From: a virus
IMG/VR virus record: IMGVR_UViG_3300045994_000540
Coordinates: 1 to 64,000 of that record
DNA length: 64,000 nt
Direction: 5' to 3' (one strand)
Both the position numbers and the translations under genes were made by a program. Positions 23,410-31,427 of the stretch are shown in pieces. The notes beneath the pieces are model-generated. The model searched no databases. It was given only the letters and a program-made list of their open reading frames with translations, and was not told the DNA's origin. Position 1 is the first letter of the stretch; the number at the start of each line of letters is the position of its first letter.

Positions 23410-24621
23410 TCAGCTGAGCGCCTTCTTGCGGGCGGTCACCGCGCCGGTGTGCTCGTCGTGCCAGTCGGCCTTGTCCTTGTGAGCGATGTAGAAGTCCTTC
23501 AGTCCTTCAGGACCATCGATCGCCGTGATGGCCTTGATCCGCTCGAGGTAGTCGATCTCGTCGCTGGCGACCACCCCGCCGAGCTCTTCGGTCGTCAACG
23601 CGATCGCCTCGTAGTGAGCCAGTTCCCCCTCAGAGACAACCGGCTCGGCCGCGACAGCGGTGATGGCATCCTCTGCAGCGACCTGGGCGGCGATCGCAGC
23701 CTTCGGATCCTCCTTCTTCACGGCAGCCTTCTTGGCCGCCTTGCGCGGAACCTTCGTGGCGTCCGGCTCTACCGCACCACCCTTGATGTCCGGGCCGGCG
23801 ACGTCGGCAGCAACCTGGTCAGCAGGGGTCTGTTCGGTCACTACAGTGGCCTGGCCGTACTTCGCAGCCTGACCTGCCAGAGCGTCGGTGATCTGAGTGA
23901 AGTCGCTGGACTTGAACTCCACTGACGTCTCATCCAGCAGGCCCGCGGGGGAGCGCAGGATCGGGAACTTCGGTGACGCACGCCAGGAGATCTTGCGGAC
24001 AACCTTGCGCGAAGCCTGGGCCTTGGCCTTCTCGGCATCGCTCGCGTTATCGTCAACGCCGATGCCCCAGTCGGTGTGGATCCACCCAATGAAGGGAAAC
24101 TCCTTGGGCAGGTCGATCTTCGTGCCGCCAATCAGGTCAGGCTCGTACTCCTGAGAGTCAAACTTGTCCTTGAGGTGCACGTTGACGATGACGTGCAACG
24201 GCAGTCGCTGGAGCTTGTCGAGGATGGTGGACATCGACGCCTTCAGGTCGCCCCACGCCTTAAAGCCATCCATGGACGTCATGCCATCACGGCGCATGAT
24301 GCCGTTGGCCACGTGAGCGGACAGGACGGAGAAGGTGTCCACCACGACCGTCTGGTACGGGAAACTCGGCCGCTGGGCCTGCAGGGCCAGGTAGTCGAGG
24401 GCCTCGTTGGCGGCCTTCTCGGAGGGGATCTCGATGTACGGCGTGCCGGTGATCGCCAGCGATGCGGCACCACCACGGTCGGCCATCAGGAAGATGGGCG
24501 CGGGTGCCTGCGCGGCGAAGGGGGTCTTGCCAGACCCAGGCTGGCCAAACAGGAGGATTCGGTAGCGGTCCTGTCCGTCCAAGAACTGACTGAACGAGGC
24601 CGTCTTAATCGTTATCGGCAT
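23410..24621 (-). CDS. Sak4-like RecA-fold recombination ATPase
   Basis: 403 residues. Walker A GQPGSGKT at 26-33 and Walker B TVVVDTFSVL at 91-100 open a RecA-like core typical of Sak4/AAA_24 phage recombinases. After about residue 255 comes an unusual extension: an Ala/Lys-rich, histone-like linker (KVPRKAAKKAAVKKEDPKAA) and an acidic C-terminal region ending in a second small domain. ATG 24621 has GAAGGGAAA upstream and overlaps the endonuclease gene by 17 bases. With the SSB-like protein next to it, single-strand annealing repair is likely. Confidence 0.82.
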   Translation of the reverse strand: MPITIKTASFSQFLDGQDRYRILLFGQPGSGKTPFAAQAPAPIFLMADRGGAASLAITGTPYIEIPSEKAANEALDYLALQAQRPSFPYQTVVVDTFSVLSAHVANGIMRRDGMTSMDGFKAWGDLKASMSTILDKLQRLPLHVIVNVHLKDKFDSQEYEPDLIGGTKIDLPKEFPFIGWIHTDWGIGVDDNASDAEKAKAQASRKVVRKISWRASPKFPILRSPAGLLDETSVEFKSSDFTQITDALAGQAAKYGQATVVTEQTPADQVAADVAGPDIKGGAVEPDATKVPRKAAKKAAVKKEDPKAAIAAQVAAEDAITAVAAEPVVSEGELAHYEAIALTTEELGGVVASDEIDYLERIKAITAIDGPEGLKDFYIAHKDKADWHDEHTGAVTARKKALS

Positions 24622-25501
24622 CGAGTTTCCCTTCGATTGATGTGCGCATGAGATAATCGACTGCATTTAGTAGGAAATCGGCACTATCTCGAAACCCGCC
24701 CAGCGCCCTGTTACACGCTCCGCAGAGCAGGCCCCGCACGTACCCGGAAGTGTGGTCGTGGTCGATTGAAAGACGGCGGTCGTCCTCAACTCCAGAGCAG
24801 ATGGCGCAGACACCATTTTGGTCGGCGAGCAGCACATTGTATTCATCAGGGGTTATGTTGTATAACGCCATGATGTAGTTTGACCGAATCTGATCGCGCA
24901 GGTCCGGATCATCGCGATACTTCTCACGTCGCTTCTTCCGTCGGTCCGATGCCCATTCCGGGTCAATTCGTGACTTGTGGGCTTTCCAATCCGCGTGCTG
25001 AGCCCTCATGTAGTCTCCGTAGTCACGGTCGGCTACCCTGCGCTTAGTCCGAAAACAGGAGACGCACAGTTCCGTCGCGCTTGAGTATTGTCGACGCTCC
25101 GGGTGGCATGTCGAAGCAATCAGACTTACGCGCACCTTGGCCAGATCCCCTGGCACGTGACTTTCTTGACCGTATGCTCTTCGTGGGCGGCCGTGAGTTC
25201 TTCGATACTCCGCGCCTATGGCGCGCTGCCGAAGAACAAAGTCAGGATCCTGTCGGCGCCTCGCCCTGTAGCAAGGCTGACATAACCCCTCGCCAGTAAC
25301 CTTGGCGCGCTCAGGGTGGCAAGTTGCCCGGGGTGACGTCTTCCGGCGAGCTCGCTCAAGTTCAGCGAAGACCGGATCGTCACGCCGGCGCCTAGCTACA
25401 TAACACGACTGACATAGCCCGTCACCAGTAACCCTCGCCCGCAGCGGGTGGCATGTCGCGCGAGGAGGAGACGACCTTGCGACATCAAGCTTCGCTGTCA
25501 T
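24605..25501 (-). CDS. Endonuclease VII-like enzyme with three N-terminal zinc ribbons
   Basis: 298 residues. The C-terminal 95 residues match recombination endonuclease VII (YNITPDEYNVLLADQNGVCA, then IDHDHTSGYVRGLLCGACN): two CxxC pairs and the DHDH core. Upstream are three copies of a ribbon of the form T-C-H-P-x-R...G-x-x-L-C-x-x-C-Y followed by Arg-rich helices. Such enzymes cut branched DNA before packaging. Base composition drops in GC between about 24,620 and 25,100. ATG 25501 overlaps the upstream stop. Confidence 0.88.
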   Translation of the reverse strand: MTAKLDVARSSPPRATCHPLRARVTGDGLCQSCYVARRRRDDPVFAELERARRKTSPRATCHPERAKVTGEGLCQPCYRARRRQDPDFVLRQRAIGAEYRRTHGRPRRAYGQESHVPGDLAKVRVSLIASTCHPERRQYSSATELCVSCFRTKRRVADRDYGDYMRAQHADWKAHKSRIDPEWASDRRKKRREKYRDDPDLRDQIRSNYIMALYNITPDEYNVLLADQNGVCAICSGVEDDRRLSIDHDHTSGYVRGLLCGACNRALGGFRDSADFLLNAVDYLMRTSIEGKLDADND

Positions 25502-25716
25502 GCGATGTCTCCGTTGGTTGCCTTGGGATACTTCTTCCGCGGGTGCGTCTTCCGGTACTCGAGCACCCATGCCGCCTGGTAGGCCCGCATCTGCTGCGCA
25601 TACACGGGGTCATCCCGGCGCCGGCGGGCGTTGTAGCAGGACGGGCACAGTCCGTCCCGCGTCACCTGCGCTCGTGACGGATGGCAGGTCGCCCTGGGGG
25701 CGTTCGCTCTAGCCAT
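25498..25716 (-). CDS. Single zinc-ribbon protein related to the endonuclease repeats
   Basis: 72 residues with one copy of the same ribbon (PRATCHPSRAQVTRDGLCPS) and a basic helix (ARRRRDDPVY). It overlaps the endonuclease start by ATGA. It looks like a duplicated or split-off unit of the endonuclease zinc array. Confidence 0.75.
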   Translation of the reverse strand: MARANAPRATCHPSRAQVTRDGLCPSCYNARRRRDDPVYAQQMRAYQAAWVLEYRKTHPRKKYPKATNGDIA

Positions 25717-25722
25717 GGGTAT

Positions 25723-25971
25723 TTACGGCTCCTTTTCGATAACCCCGATGCGCCGCAGATCGGCAACAAGATTCAGATGAGCCCGATGGTCCGATGGGCC
25801 GAAGTGAGTTCCCACCGTGCCGTTGCCGTCCTCGCCGTAAATGACGACCCCGCACTTGGTCTTACGCATCCGAACTCCACAGTCGAGAAGCCCCTTCAGG
25901 AGTTCCTTCGATTGCTCAGGCAGGCCCGACCGGGCGATCAGTCGGCTCAGGTCCGGCCTAGGCGGGGGCAT
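25723..25971 (-). CDS. Small HicA-like protein
   Basis: 82 residues. The order of a helix (SKELLKGLLDCGVRMRKTKC), strands (GVVIYG, GTVGTHF) and a final helix (NLVADLRRIGV) resembles HicA/dsRBD-like folds, without a paired antitoxin. It overlaps the upstream gene by 14 bases. Fold call by eye only. Confidence 0.6.
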   Translation of the reverse strand: MPPPRPDLSRLIARSGLPEQSKELLKGLLDCGVRMRKTKCGVVIYGEDGNGTVGTHFGPSDHRAHLNLVADLRRIGVIEKEP

Positions 25972-26704
25972 CTGGCTCACTGATCCGGTCAATCTCGTCG
26001 ACGAGGCAGGCGATAGCCTTCTCGAGGTCATGCACGCTGGCTGCATGCCACAGGTAAGTCAGCGCGTTCCCGCAGTTGAAGTTCCAGTGCCGGGCGATCT
26101 GGACGCACTCCACACCAGGACCGCCCGTCCACTGGGATCCGCTGGGGCCCATCACGTCCGCCACCGCAAGCGCCAGGCGCGCCTCGTCGTCTGCGACCTG
26201 AGCCGTGTAAGCCGAAGCGTCCGCCTCGGCCCACGCGTCCGATTCGTTGCGAGCTTGCAGTGCGCTGGTCACACGGCTCACCGGTGTGTCCGCGACAGCG
26301 CGGATGAGCTCCCTGGTATTGAGCAGCACCTGTGCAGTCATAAGCTGGTTGACTGCGCGGAAATCATCGAGGTAGCCGGCCTGAAGCCCAAGCGCGGCGG
26401 CCACGCTCAGTTCGGCGACCGATCGAGCGTCATCCTCCCAGCCGGGCAGCAGGCATATGGCCTCCGCATGGGCAGCGATCCAGGCCACATCCTCACCGAG
26501 CGACTCGCGTGCACTAAAGCGATGCGTGCCGTCGGCGAGTTCCTCGAAGGACACCCCTTCGGGCAGGATTCCGCGATCCAAGTCCCGCTCGACAGGCTCG
26601 AACACGTCATGCCCCCAGTCGCAGAGCACACTGAAAGCCGTCGTGGATGCAGGGAAGTTGAACCGGGGGACACCGACCATGGGGCCGGAGATGAAGATCC
26701 TCAT
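25958..26704 (-). CDS. Two-domain protein: DUF4406-like plus DUF3310-like
   Basis: 248 residues. Residues 1-100 (MRIFISGPMVG; AWIAAHAEAICLLPGWEDDA) look like the nucleoside-deoxyribosyltransferase-like DUF4406 domain. The last 50 residues (ARHWNFNCGNALTYLWHAAS, DLEKAIACLVDEI) resemble DUF3310, common in phage nucleotide metabolism. I am unsure of the activity. TGATG links it to the Cas4-like gene. Confidence 0.7.
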   Translation of the reverse strand: MRIFISGPMVGVPRFNFPASTTAFSVLCDWGHDVFEPVERDLDRGILPEGVSFEELADGTHRFSARESLGEDVAWIAAHAEAICLLPGWEDDARSVAELSVAAALGLQAGYLDDFRAVNQLMTAQVLLNTRELIRAVADTPVSRVTSALQARNESDAWAEADASAYTAQVADDEARLALAVADVMGPSGSQWTGGPGVECVQIARHWNFNCGNALTYLWHAASVHDLEKAIACLVDEIDRISEPDAPA

Positions 26705-27624
26705 CAGTCGTCAACACCTTCCTGGAAGTCGGGCAGTGGGGCCTGGCCGCAGACGTCCCGCCAGGCGCAGAAGTTGCACTTCTTGGTGTCCGTCGTCATG
26801 GGATGCACGCCGGCGCGCTGAGCGCGGATGTACTCACGGATGTGCACCATGAGGCGGCGGTAGTGAGCCTCAGTGCGCTGACCGGTGTTGTGGGCCTTGA
26901 ACTCGCCGTTGCGGATCGCCAGCCACCTGCCGGCACGTCCCATCGGCGGATGATCTTCGGGGGTTCCGCCCCACATACTCAGCCCCTTGGACTCGACACG
27001 GTCCATAAGGTCGTAGAACGACGGCATGGCCAGGAAGTCCGTCCAGAACGCATCTTGCAAGGACGCGTAGGAGTAGACGGTCCATTGGTTCGCGTATTGG
27101 AGATGGTCAGGCCGAAGGCCCGTTTTTAGGTCATCTACTGAGAGGTACGGAATGCCATAGTTGAAGCGAATCCCGAGGCGGTCCACGGTGCCGTGCAAGG
27201 TGTGGTCTTCGCCGTCGATCCTCAGTGGCACGTTGAAGGTGTGCTCGACGCCGAGCAGGACGAACTTGTCGTGACGGATCCACTCCGCGGCCGCCTTGAT
27301 ACCCGCCCTGCCCTGAGCAAGATCCAAGGCCCAGGTGTGCCCGCGCACCCACTCGTTGGGGAACCCTTCACTGATCTCTGCGGCGTGCTCAGGGGACCAG
27401 TAGTGCTCGAAGGTCGCCAAGGCCACCTTCTCAGCGTCCTCGCGGCCCTCATGGTGAAGCTGCTGGAAGATCTGCATGGCGTAGTGGATGTGGGTGCCGA
27501 GGATCGTCGCCGACAACCTGGCCGGCTCGATGCCGTTGGCGCGGCCGAGGATGTCATAGTGCTGGCGCGCCGCACAATACGAGAAGGACGACAGTGAACT
27601 CTGGCGGATGAGGATTCGACTCAC
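26704..27624 (-). CDS. Cas4/RecB-like PD-(D/E)XK exonuclease with an Fe-S cluster
   Basis: 306 residues. Nuclease motifs: GTHIHYAMQ (His 46/48), GTVDRLG (Asp 148), SVDDLKTG (Asp 164/165, Lys 167) and Gln 177 downstream. Cys 17 together with Cys 283, 286 and 292 (CNFCAWRDVC) fits the four-cysteine cluster of Cas4/AddB enzymes. It likely resects DNA ends for the Sak4-like recombinase. No CRISPR array or other cas gene is present. GTG 27624 overlaps the upstream stop. Confidence 0.88.
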   Translation of the reverse strand: MSRILIRQSSLSSFSYCAARQHYDILGRANGIEPARLSATILGTHIHYAMQIFQQLHHEGREDAEKVALATFEHYWSPEHAAEISEGFPNEWVRGHTWALDLAQGRAGIKAAAEWIRHDKFVLLGVEHTFNVPLRIDGEDHTLHGTVDRLGIRFNYGIPYLSVDDLKTGLRPDHLQYANQWTVYSYASLQDAFWTDFLAMPSFYDLMDRVESKGLSMWGGTPEDHPPMGRAGRWLAIRNGEFKAHNTGQRTEAHYRRLMVHIREYIRAQRAGVHPMTTDTKKCNFCAWRDVCGQAPLPDFQEGVDD

Positions 27625-27983
27625 GCCCCCCCGGTGGCATGCGCATTGCGCTTGCGCAGGCAAACCTCGACGGAATCGGGGATGACGTCCTGCCTGCTGG
27701 TTTCACCGGCCATCGCATGCAGTTCGCACGGCCGACGGCCCCACCAACCGTGGTTGCGGCAGCTCGGGTCATCACCCTCCTGATGAGCACAGGAACAGCA
27801 CCAGCAGTTGGTGCGCTGCACCATGGACCACGACGTCGTAGTGAGGTGTCGTTGCTCGATGACACCGTCATCCCAGCGCACCTCGTCCCACTCCATGACC
27901 CCGGTCGCGGCGTCGTAGTGGTAGGCGGTGCGCTGGGATGGCTGGGGGTTGATGTTCGCCTTGTTGTAGGCGATGACGTTCAC
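27621..27983 (-). CDS. Cys/His-rich hypothetical protein
   Basis: 120 residues. The centre CWCCSCAHQEG followed by SCRNHG and CELH offers several metal ligands. GTG 27983 overlaps the stop of the gene before (GTGA), and its stop overlaps the Cas4-like start. Unknown role. Confidence 0.7.
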   Translation of the reverse strand: MNVIAYNKANINPQPSQRTAYHYDAATGVMEWDEVRWDDGVIEQRHLTTTSWSMVQRTNCWCCSCAHQEGDDPSCRNHGWWGRRPCELHAMAGETSRQDVIPDSVEVCLRKRNAHATGGA

Positions 27984-28270
27984 CACTCCACCCTGGACAG
28001 CAGAACGTGCCAGCCCGCGCACAGCGGATGCCTGCAGGTGGGGAACCTGTCCTTGTGGTCGACGTCACGATGCCACTGGGTGAGGACGGCCTCGAACTCG
28101 ACAAATGGGGAGAAATCCGCGGGCTCCACCACGGTGGACAGGCGGTCCTCGAGGATGTCCATCGCCGTGTTGATCGCGCCGGCGCCGATGGGGTTCGACG
28201 GGTACTGCTCAGCGAGGAACTCGGCCAGGCGTGAAACCTGAGACTCGAGCGTCTCGTGGGTGGTGGGCAT
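27980..28270 (-). CDS. First gene of the early operon, hypothetical
   Basis: 96 residues, helical, with CRHPLCAGWH near the end (possible zinc knuckle). ATG 28270 has GGAAGGAG 4-5 bases upstream. It opens the long minus-strand early operon that runs to about 13.6 kb. Confidence 0.7.
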   Translation of the reverse strand: MPTTHETLESQVSRLAEFLAEQYPSNPIGAGAINTAMDILEDRLSTVVEPADFSPFVEFEAVLTQWHRDVDHKDRFPTCRHPLCAGWHVLLSRVEW

Positions 28271-28297
28271 CCGTCTCCTTCCATGGGTACAAAAAGA

Positions 28298-28343
28298 GGG
28301 CGGCACCCACACCGCGGCCGAGGCCGTTCGTTGGATGCCGCCC
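28298..28343 (-). terminator. Hairpin with T tract just before the early operon
   Basis: GGGCGGCA and TGCCGCCC form the stem; on the minus strand it is followed by TCTTTTTG, as in a Rho-independent terminator. It ends only 28 bases before the first early ORF, so it either stops late-region readthrough or acts as an attenuator in the early leader. Confidence 0.65.
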
Positions 28344-28462
28344 TTGGCTCTTCAGCTCTGGGGGCCGTGGGAACCTCGTGGTTCGCCGCCGGCGACCTAC
28401 TGCTCAGGTCGTGATGAAGTTGTGGTCTGTACCGTAGCTCCCGCCTCCGACGCTCTTCGGCC

Positions 28463-28495
28463 GCGACGTTCTGACGGGTCGGTCAGGGCGCCGTC
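28463..28495. repeat. Dispersed palindrome copy
   Basis: GCGACGTTCTGACGGGTCG followed by GTCAGGGCGCCGTC contains the core CTGAC-GGGTCG-GTCAG. The first 19 bases are identical to the complement of 51734-51752. Confidence 0.65.
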
Positions 28496-28638
28496 TGGTC
28501 ATAGCGGACGAACCACTCTGCGCGACCGGCCACAACGTCTCACCCGGTCACCACTATTCCCTCCGCCTGCCTTCAGGGTCATCTTGTGGGGAGACACCGC
28601 ATCGCAGGGGTGACAGGAACGAACAGGAGCTGGTTGAC

Positions 28639-28884
28639 GTGGTGGGCACCAACGAAAACCCGGTCAAGTCGGACAATTCAGCCGAGCGTGAGATCAACTC
28701 ACTCGGCGTCGCACTCCTCGGGAATGCCGAAACCGCGAACTTGCGGCGCATCTCGATGTTCAACCTCCGGGCTGGCATCGAGGCTATCCGCGGATCGTAC
28801 GGCGGCCAGCTCGTCATCGTGGCCCCGCACAAGCCGGGGGATCCGATCGAGTTCATCTACGACGGCATGGCGACCCGCCGATAA
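28639..28884 (+). CDS. Small hypothetical protein
   Basis: 81 residues starting at GTG 28639 with CAGGAGC upstream. Alpha/beta character (LRAGIEAIRGSYGGQLVIVA). It and the next gene form a two-gene plus-strand unit opposite the early operon. In temperate phages this position often holds immunity genes, but I see no HTH. Confidence 0.65.
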   Translation: MVGTNENPVKSDNSAEREINSLGVALLGNAETANLRRISMFNLRAGIEAIRGSYGGQLVIVAPHKPGDPIEFIYDGMATRR

Positions 28885-28886
28885 CC

Positions 28887-29168
28887 ATGAGGATCTCCTT
28901 GATCGCCGACCTCGACGACGGCACACGTGAGTACGCCACCACGGTGACCTACTGGGATCTGAGCCGCAACGAGCTCGGTCAGTTCGCCGCCATGCTCGCC
29001 GTGCGCCTCGCCGATGAGCTGCTCATCCCGCACACAGACCATGACAGCGCGAAGGCCATGACTTGGGAGTCACGGCCTTGGCACTGCGTCACCTCTGACA
29101 GTGGATGCACTCACAGTTCTACCAGCGCAGACGACCCTGTCAAGCCGAACGGGCCCCACCCGACTTGA
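28887..29168 (+). CDS. Small hypothetical protein
   Basis: 93 residues starting 2 bases after the previous stop (MRISLIADLDDGTREYATTV, then NELGQFAAMLAVRLADELL). It ends convergent with, and overlapping by 29 bases, the last late gene. No family recognised. Confidence 0.65.
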   Translation: MRISLIADLDDGTREYATTVTYWDLSRNELGQFAAMLAVRLADELLIPHTDHDSAKAMTWESRPWHCVTSDSGCTHSSTSADDPVKPNGPHPT

Positions 29169-29394
29169 TGAACCCCACCGGCGCCGTGTCGGGGTCAACC
29201 TCCCACGCGATGCCCGCCAGGACGGCCCCCTCGAACGTGGCGTAGCACCAGAACCGGCCGATCGCCCGGAGGTCATCCACGGGCACCTCCACGAGGCGGA
29301 ACAGGTACTGGGGGCGCACCTGCACCTGGTAACCGGCCGCGGTCTTCACGATCCACCCACCAGAGATCTTGACCAGCTCGGGGGGAAGAATCAT
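29140..29394 (-). CDS. Hypothetical protein at the end of the late operon
   Basis: 84 residues, beta-rich (YQVQVRPQYLFRLVEVPVDD). ATG 29394 overlaps the upstream stop (ATGA). It is the last late gene and probably part of the tail-tip set. Confidence 0.65.
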   Translation of the reverse strand: MILPPELVKISGGWIVKTAAGYQVQVRPQYLFRLVEVPVDDLRAIGRFWCYATFEGAVLAGIAWEVDPDTAPVGFIKSGGARSA

Positions 29395-29780
29395 ACGAAA
29401 TATCCCTGGTTCGTCGTCGAGCCCTGTCCGCCGAACGTGGTGTACGCCAAGACGCAGTCCGTCACGAAGACGAAGCATCCACTACCGGTCATCAGGTTGA
29501 ACCATCCCTCGTTACCAGTGAGACCCGCCGCCTCTGCGCTGTTGAACCGGACCGCGGTCTTCAGCGTGTGAATCCCGGCGACATTGGGGAGCACCAAGAG
29601 TTCCGACTCCCCATACGCCCACCCGAAGCACCGTCCGGTGAAGATCCCGATCGTCACGGCGTCGATCACCTGTCCAGGATCGAACGTGTTGCCCTTCGTG
29701 CTGCTTGTCTCGACTCGGATCGTCAGATCAAAGACGAGGCCCGCCTTCGGGTCGAAAGGGGGAAGCGAAAGGCGAATCAT
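29391..29780 (-). CDS. Tail-tip protein, copy B of a duplicated gene
   Basis: 129 residues, beta-rich. It is clearly related to the 126-residue product at 30832-31212: both begin MI..L.P.FDPK, share NEGWF/GEGWF and CFVFVTDC/TYVFVTDC segments, and end in NQGYF. The pair arose by tandem duplication. Likely a minor tail or receptor-interaction protein by position. Confidence 0.75.
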   Translation of the reverse strand: MIRLSLPPFDPKAGLVFDLTIRVETSSTKGNTFDPGQVIDAVTIGIFTGRCFGWAYGESELLVLPNVAGIHTLKTAVRFNSAEAAGLTGNEGWFNLMTGSGCFVFVTDCVLAYTTFGGQGSTTNQGYFV

Positions 29781-30835
29781 CCCAGCCCTCCGACGCCTAC
29801 GCGCTCAACAAACCTGTAGCGCGAAGGCAGAACCTCGATCGTACAAGTAATCTTCTTAACAGTAGCCGTCTGGTAGATGGTCGTATCGTTCGTAACCTCT
29901 CCAATCTGTTGATTCTGCCCAGTATAGATTTCGCTGCCGACAACCGCCAATGTGATCGGCCAATGATCTGTAGAGAATGTCGATGTCACCCATCCTGTAT
30001 CTTGCCCGACGTGACCCCCCGCAAGTTCACCGCCCAAGGCCTGTGCCCGGACGATGCCAGACCTGAACAATGCGCTCGATTGCGGGTGATGGGCATCGGC
30101 TTCGCTTGTGTTGCGCATATAGGGCAGCGATGGTAGCTCGACCAGGTAGGCAAGGTCCGGCTCCGCGAGCGGCACAATGCCTGCATAGTTGTAAGCATCG
30201 GAGTTCGCTTCCCATTCGACCGTAACACTGACTGGCGAAAGGTTAGTTCCGTATCCGTTTCCCTCGTATTCGACGTCGCAGCCATCGGGGCGCGTCGTCG
30301 GGCCAATGGCATAAACGCCAGCCGCGTCTAGGCTTTCACTTCCAAACTGGAAGTACGAGACCTGCCCTGAACTCGTAAAGAGCGTAGGAGAACCGTCGGG
30401 TTGCCACGTATAGGCCCCAAAGTGGCTTGCGGTCCGGAGTGGCCCGCCATCCCATTGCGTCGGGATTCGCCCCGATTCATCCATAGAGAGAAAATTGAAG
30501 CCGCGGGCCGTGATGTCCTCGAAGGAGGCAAGCCCTAACGAATTGGCCGGAACATATCCCTCCCACCAGAACATGCGGAATCTCCCTGACAAGTATGACG
30601 CTGTCACGGGTGGTGGCTGCACCCAGGGCGAACCACTCGTCAGTGCTATACCCCTGGACTCATCCGCACCCAACGCGCTGTAGGGCCAGGAGCCAACTTC
30701 GTATGGACCGTCCGCTGCACGGCTCGTGGGGGCTGCCCCGTCCACGTCGTGGAGGCCATCCTTGAACGGGTAGGCGAGGTTCAGGACGTGCGGGCCCTTG
30801 ACGGACTGGAGGATCGACGGGCGGTACCTGGTCAC
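29777..30835 (-). CDS. Tail-tip protein with extended C-terminal domain, copy B
   Basis: 352 residues; GTG 30835 overlaps the upstream stop. The first 70 residues (YRPSILQSV..., YPFKDG) match the 72-residue protein at 31209-31427. About 280 further residues form a beta-rich domain (YFQFGSESLDAAGVYAIGPT) absent from that copy. The GC content is visibly lower than in neighbours, suggesting recent gain of this domain. Likely adhesion or tail-tip function. Confidence 0.75.
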   Translation of the reverse strand: MTRYRPSILQSVKGPHVLNLAYPFKDGLHDVDGAAPTSRAADGPYEVGSWPYSALGADESRGIALTSGSPWVQPPPVTASYLSGRFRMFWWEGYVPANSLGLASFEDITARGFNFLSMDESGRIPTQWDGGPLRTASHFGAYTWQPDGSPTLFTSSGQVSYFQFGSESLDAAGVYAIGPTTRPDGCDVEYEGNGYGTNLSPVSVTVEWEANSDAYNYAGIVPLAEPDLAYLVELPSLPYMRNTSEADAHHPQSSALFRSGIVRAQALGGELAGGHVGQDTGWVTSTFSTDHWPITLAVVGSEIYTGQNQQIGEVTNDTTIYQTATVKKITCTIEVLPSRYRFVERVGVGGLG

Positions 30836-31212
30836 GAGAAGTACCCCTGGTTCACGGGAGCTCCCTGCGCACTGGCGGGCGCATAGGTCACGATGCAGTC
30901 GGTGACGAACACATAGGTGCTCGCGAGTGCAGTGAGGCGAAACCACCCCTCCCCGCCCGTCAGGCCGACGGACTCGGGAAGGGTGAACCGCGCCTGGGTC
31001 CGGAAGGAGAAACCGCCGGACTCAGGCGCAATGACGGCGTCCACGCTGGCGATGGCCCAGCCAACGAAGTCCCCGGCCCAGAGTTCGACGTTGAACGCGT
31101 TGAAGGCGCCGCCTGGTTGGACGCCCGCCGACCCACCGACCCGGGCGAAGCACACGAAGTCGAAGGCGAGCGGCTGCTTCGGGTCGAAACTCGGCAATAG
31201 AGCCTTAATCAT
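30832..31212 (-). CDS. Tail-tip protein, copy A of a duplicated gene
   Basis: 126 residues; paralogue of the product at 29391-29780 (shared FDPK, LTGGEGWF, FVTDC, NQGYF). ATG 31212 overlaps the upstream stop (ATGA). Probable structural tail protein. Confidence 0.75.
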   Translation of the reverse strand: MIKALLPSFDPKQPLAFDFVCFARVGGSAGVQPGGAFNAFNVELWAGDFVGWAIASVDAVIAPESGGFSFRTQARFTLPESVGLTGGEGWFRLTALASTYVFVTDCIVTYAPASAQGAPVNQGYFS

Positions 31213-31427
31213 GAGTTTTGCGGCTCGGAATAGAAAGTGACGAAGACGCCCGACCGAGGGTCGTCGCTGAAAGGGCGATATGCCCAGTCGGCAGGAGTGT
31301 AGGCGCCGTACTGAGCCTGGGTCACAGGTCCGTAGCCGGAATTATTTCCGTCCTTGAACGGCACTGCCACGGTGATGTTCTTGGCGTCGGCGATGGACTG
31401 CTCAACCGCGGGGCGGTAGGTCGCCAT
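31209..31427 (-). CDS. Short tail-tip protein, copy A
   Basis: 72 residues (MATYRPAVEQSIADAKNITV, then VPFKDG). It matches the first 70 residues of the 352-residue product at 29777-30835. TGATG couples it to the short ORF upstream. Confidence 0.7.
   Translation of the reverse strand: MATYRPAVEQSIADAKNITVAVPFKDGNNSGYGPVTQAQYGAYTPADWAYRPFSDDPRSGVFVTFYSEPQNS

Larger units (their letters stand above)
28271..28638. promoter_or_regulatory. Divergent control region between early (-) and small (+) genes
   Basis: This 368-bp gap separates divergent transcription units. It holds a hairpin at 28298-28343, a GATGC/TTGTGG-containing stretch without a convincing promoter match, and a copy of the dispersed palindrome at 28463-28495. 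I see no ORF with coding character in it. It is the best place for the early promoter and the phage repressor operators. Confidence 0.5.

Noticed and set aside
26704-27624. CRISPR-Cas system because of the Cas4-like gene
   Set aside because: No repeat array and no other cas gene; Cas4-like exonucleases are common in phage recombination modules.
28420-28520. tRNA-like fold in the divergent control region
   Set aside because: The base-pairing fits the dispersed palindrome; no cloverleaf with T-loop and anticodon stem could be drawn.
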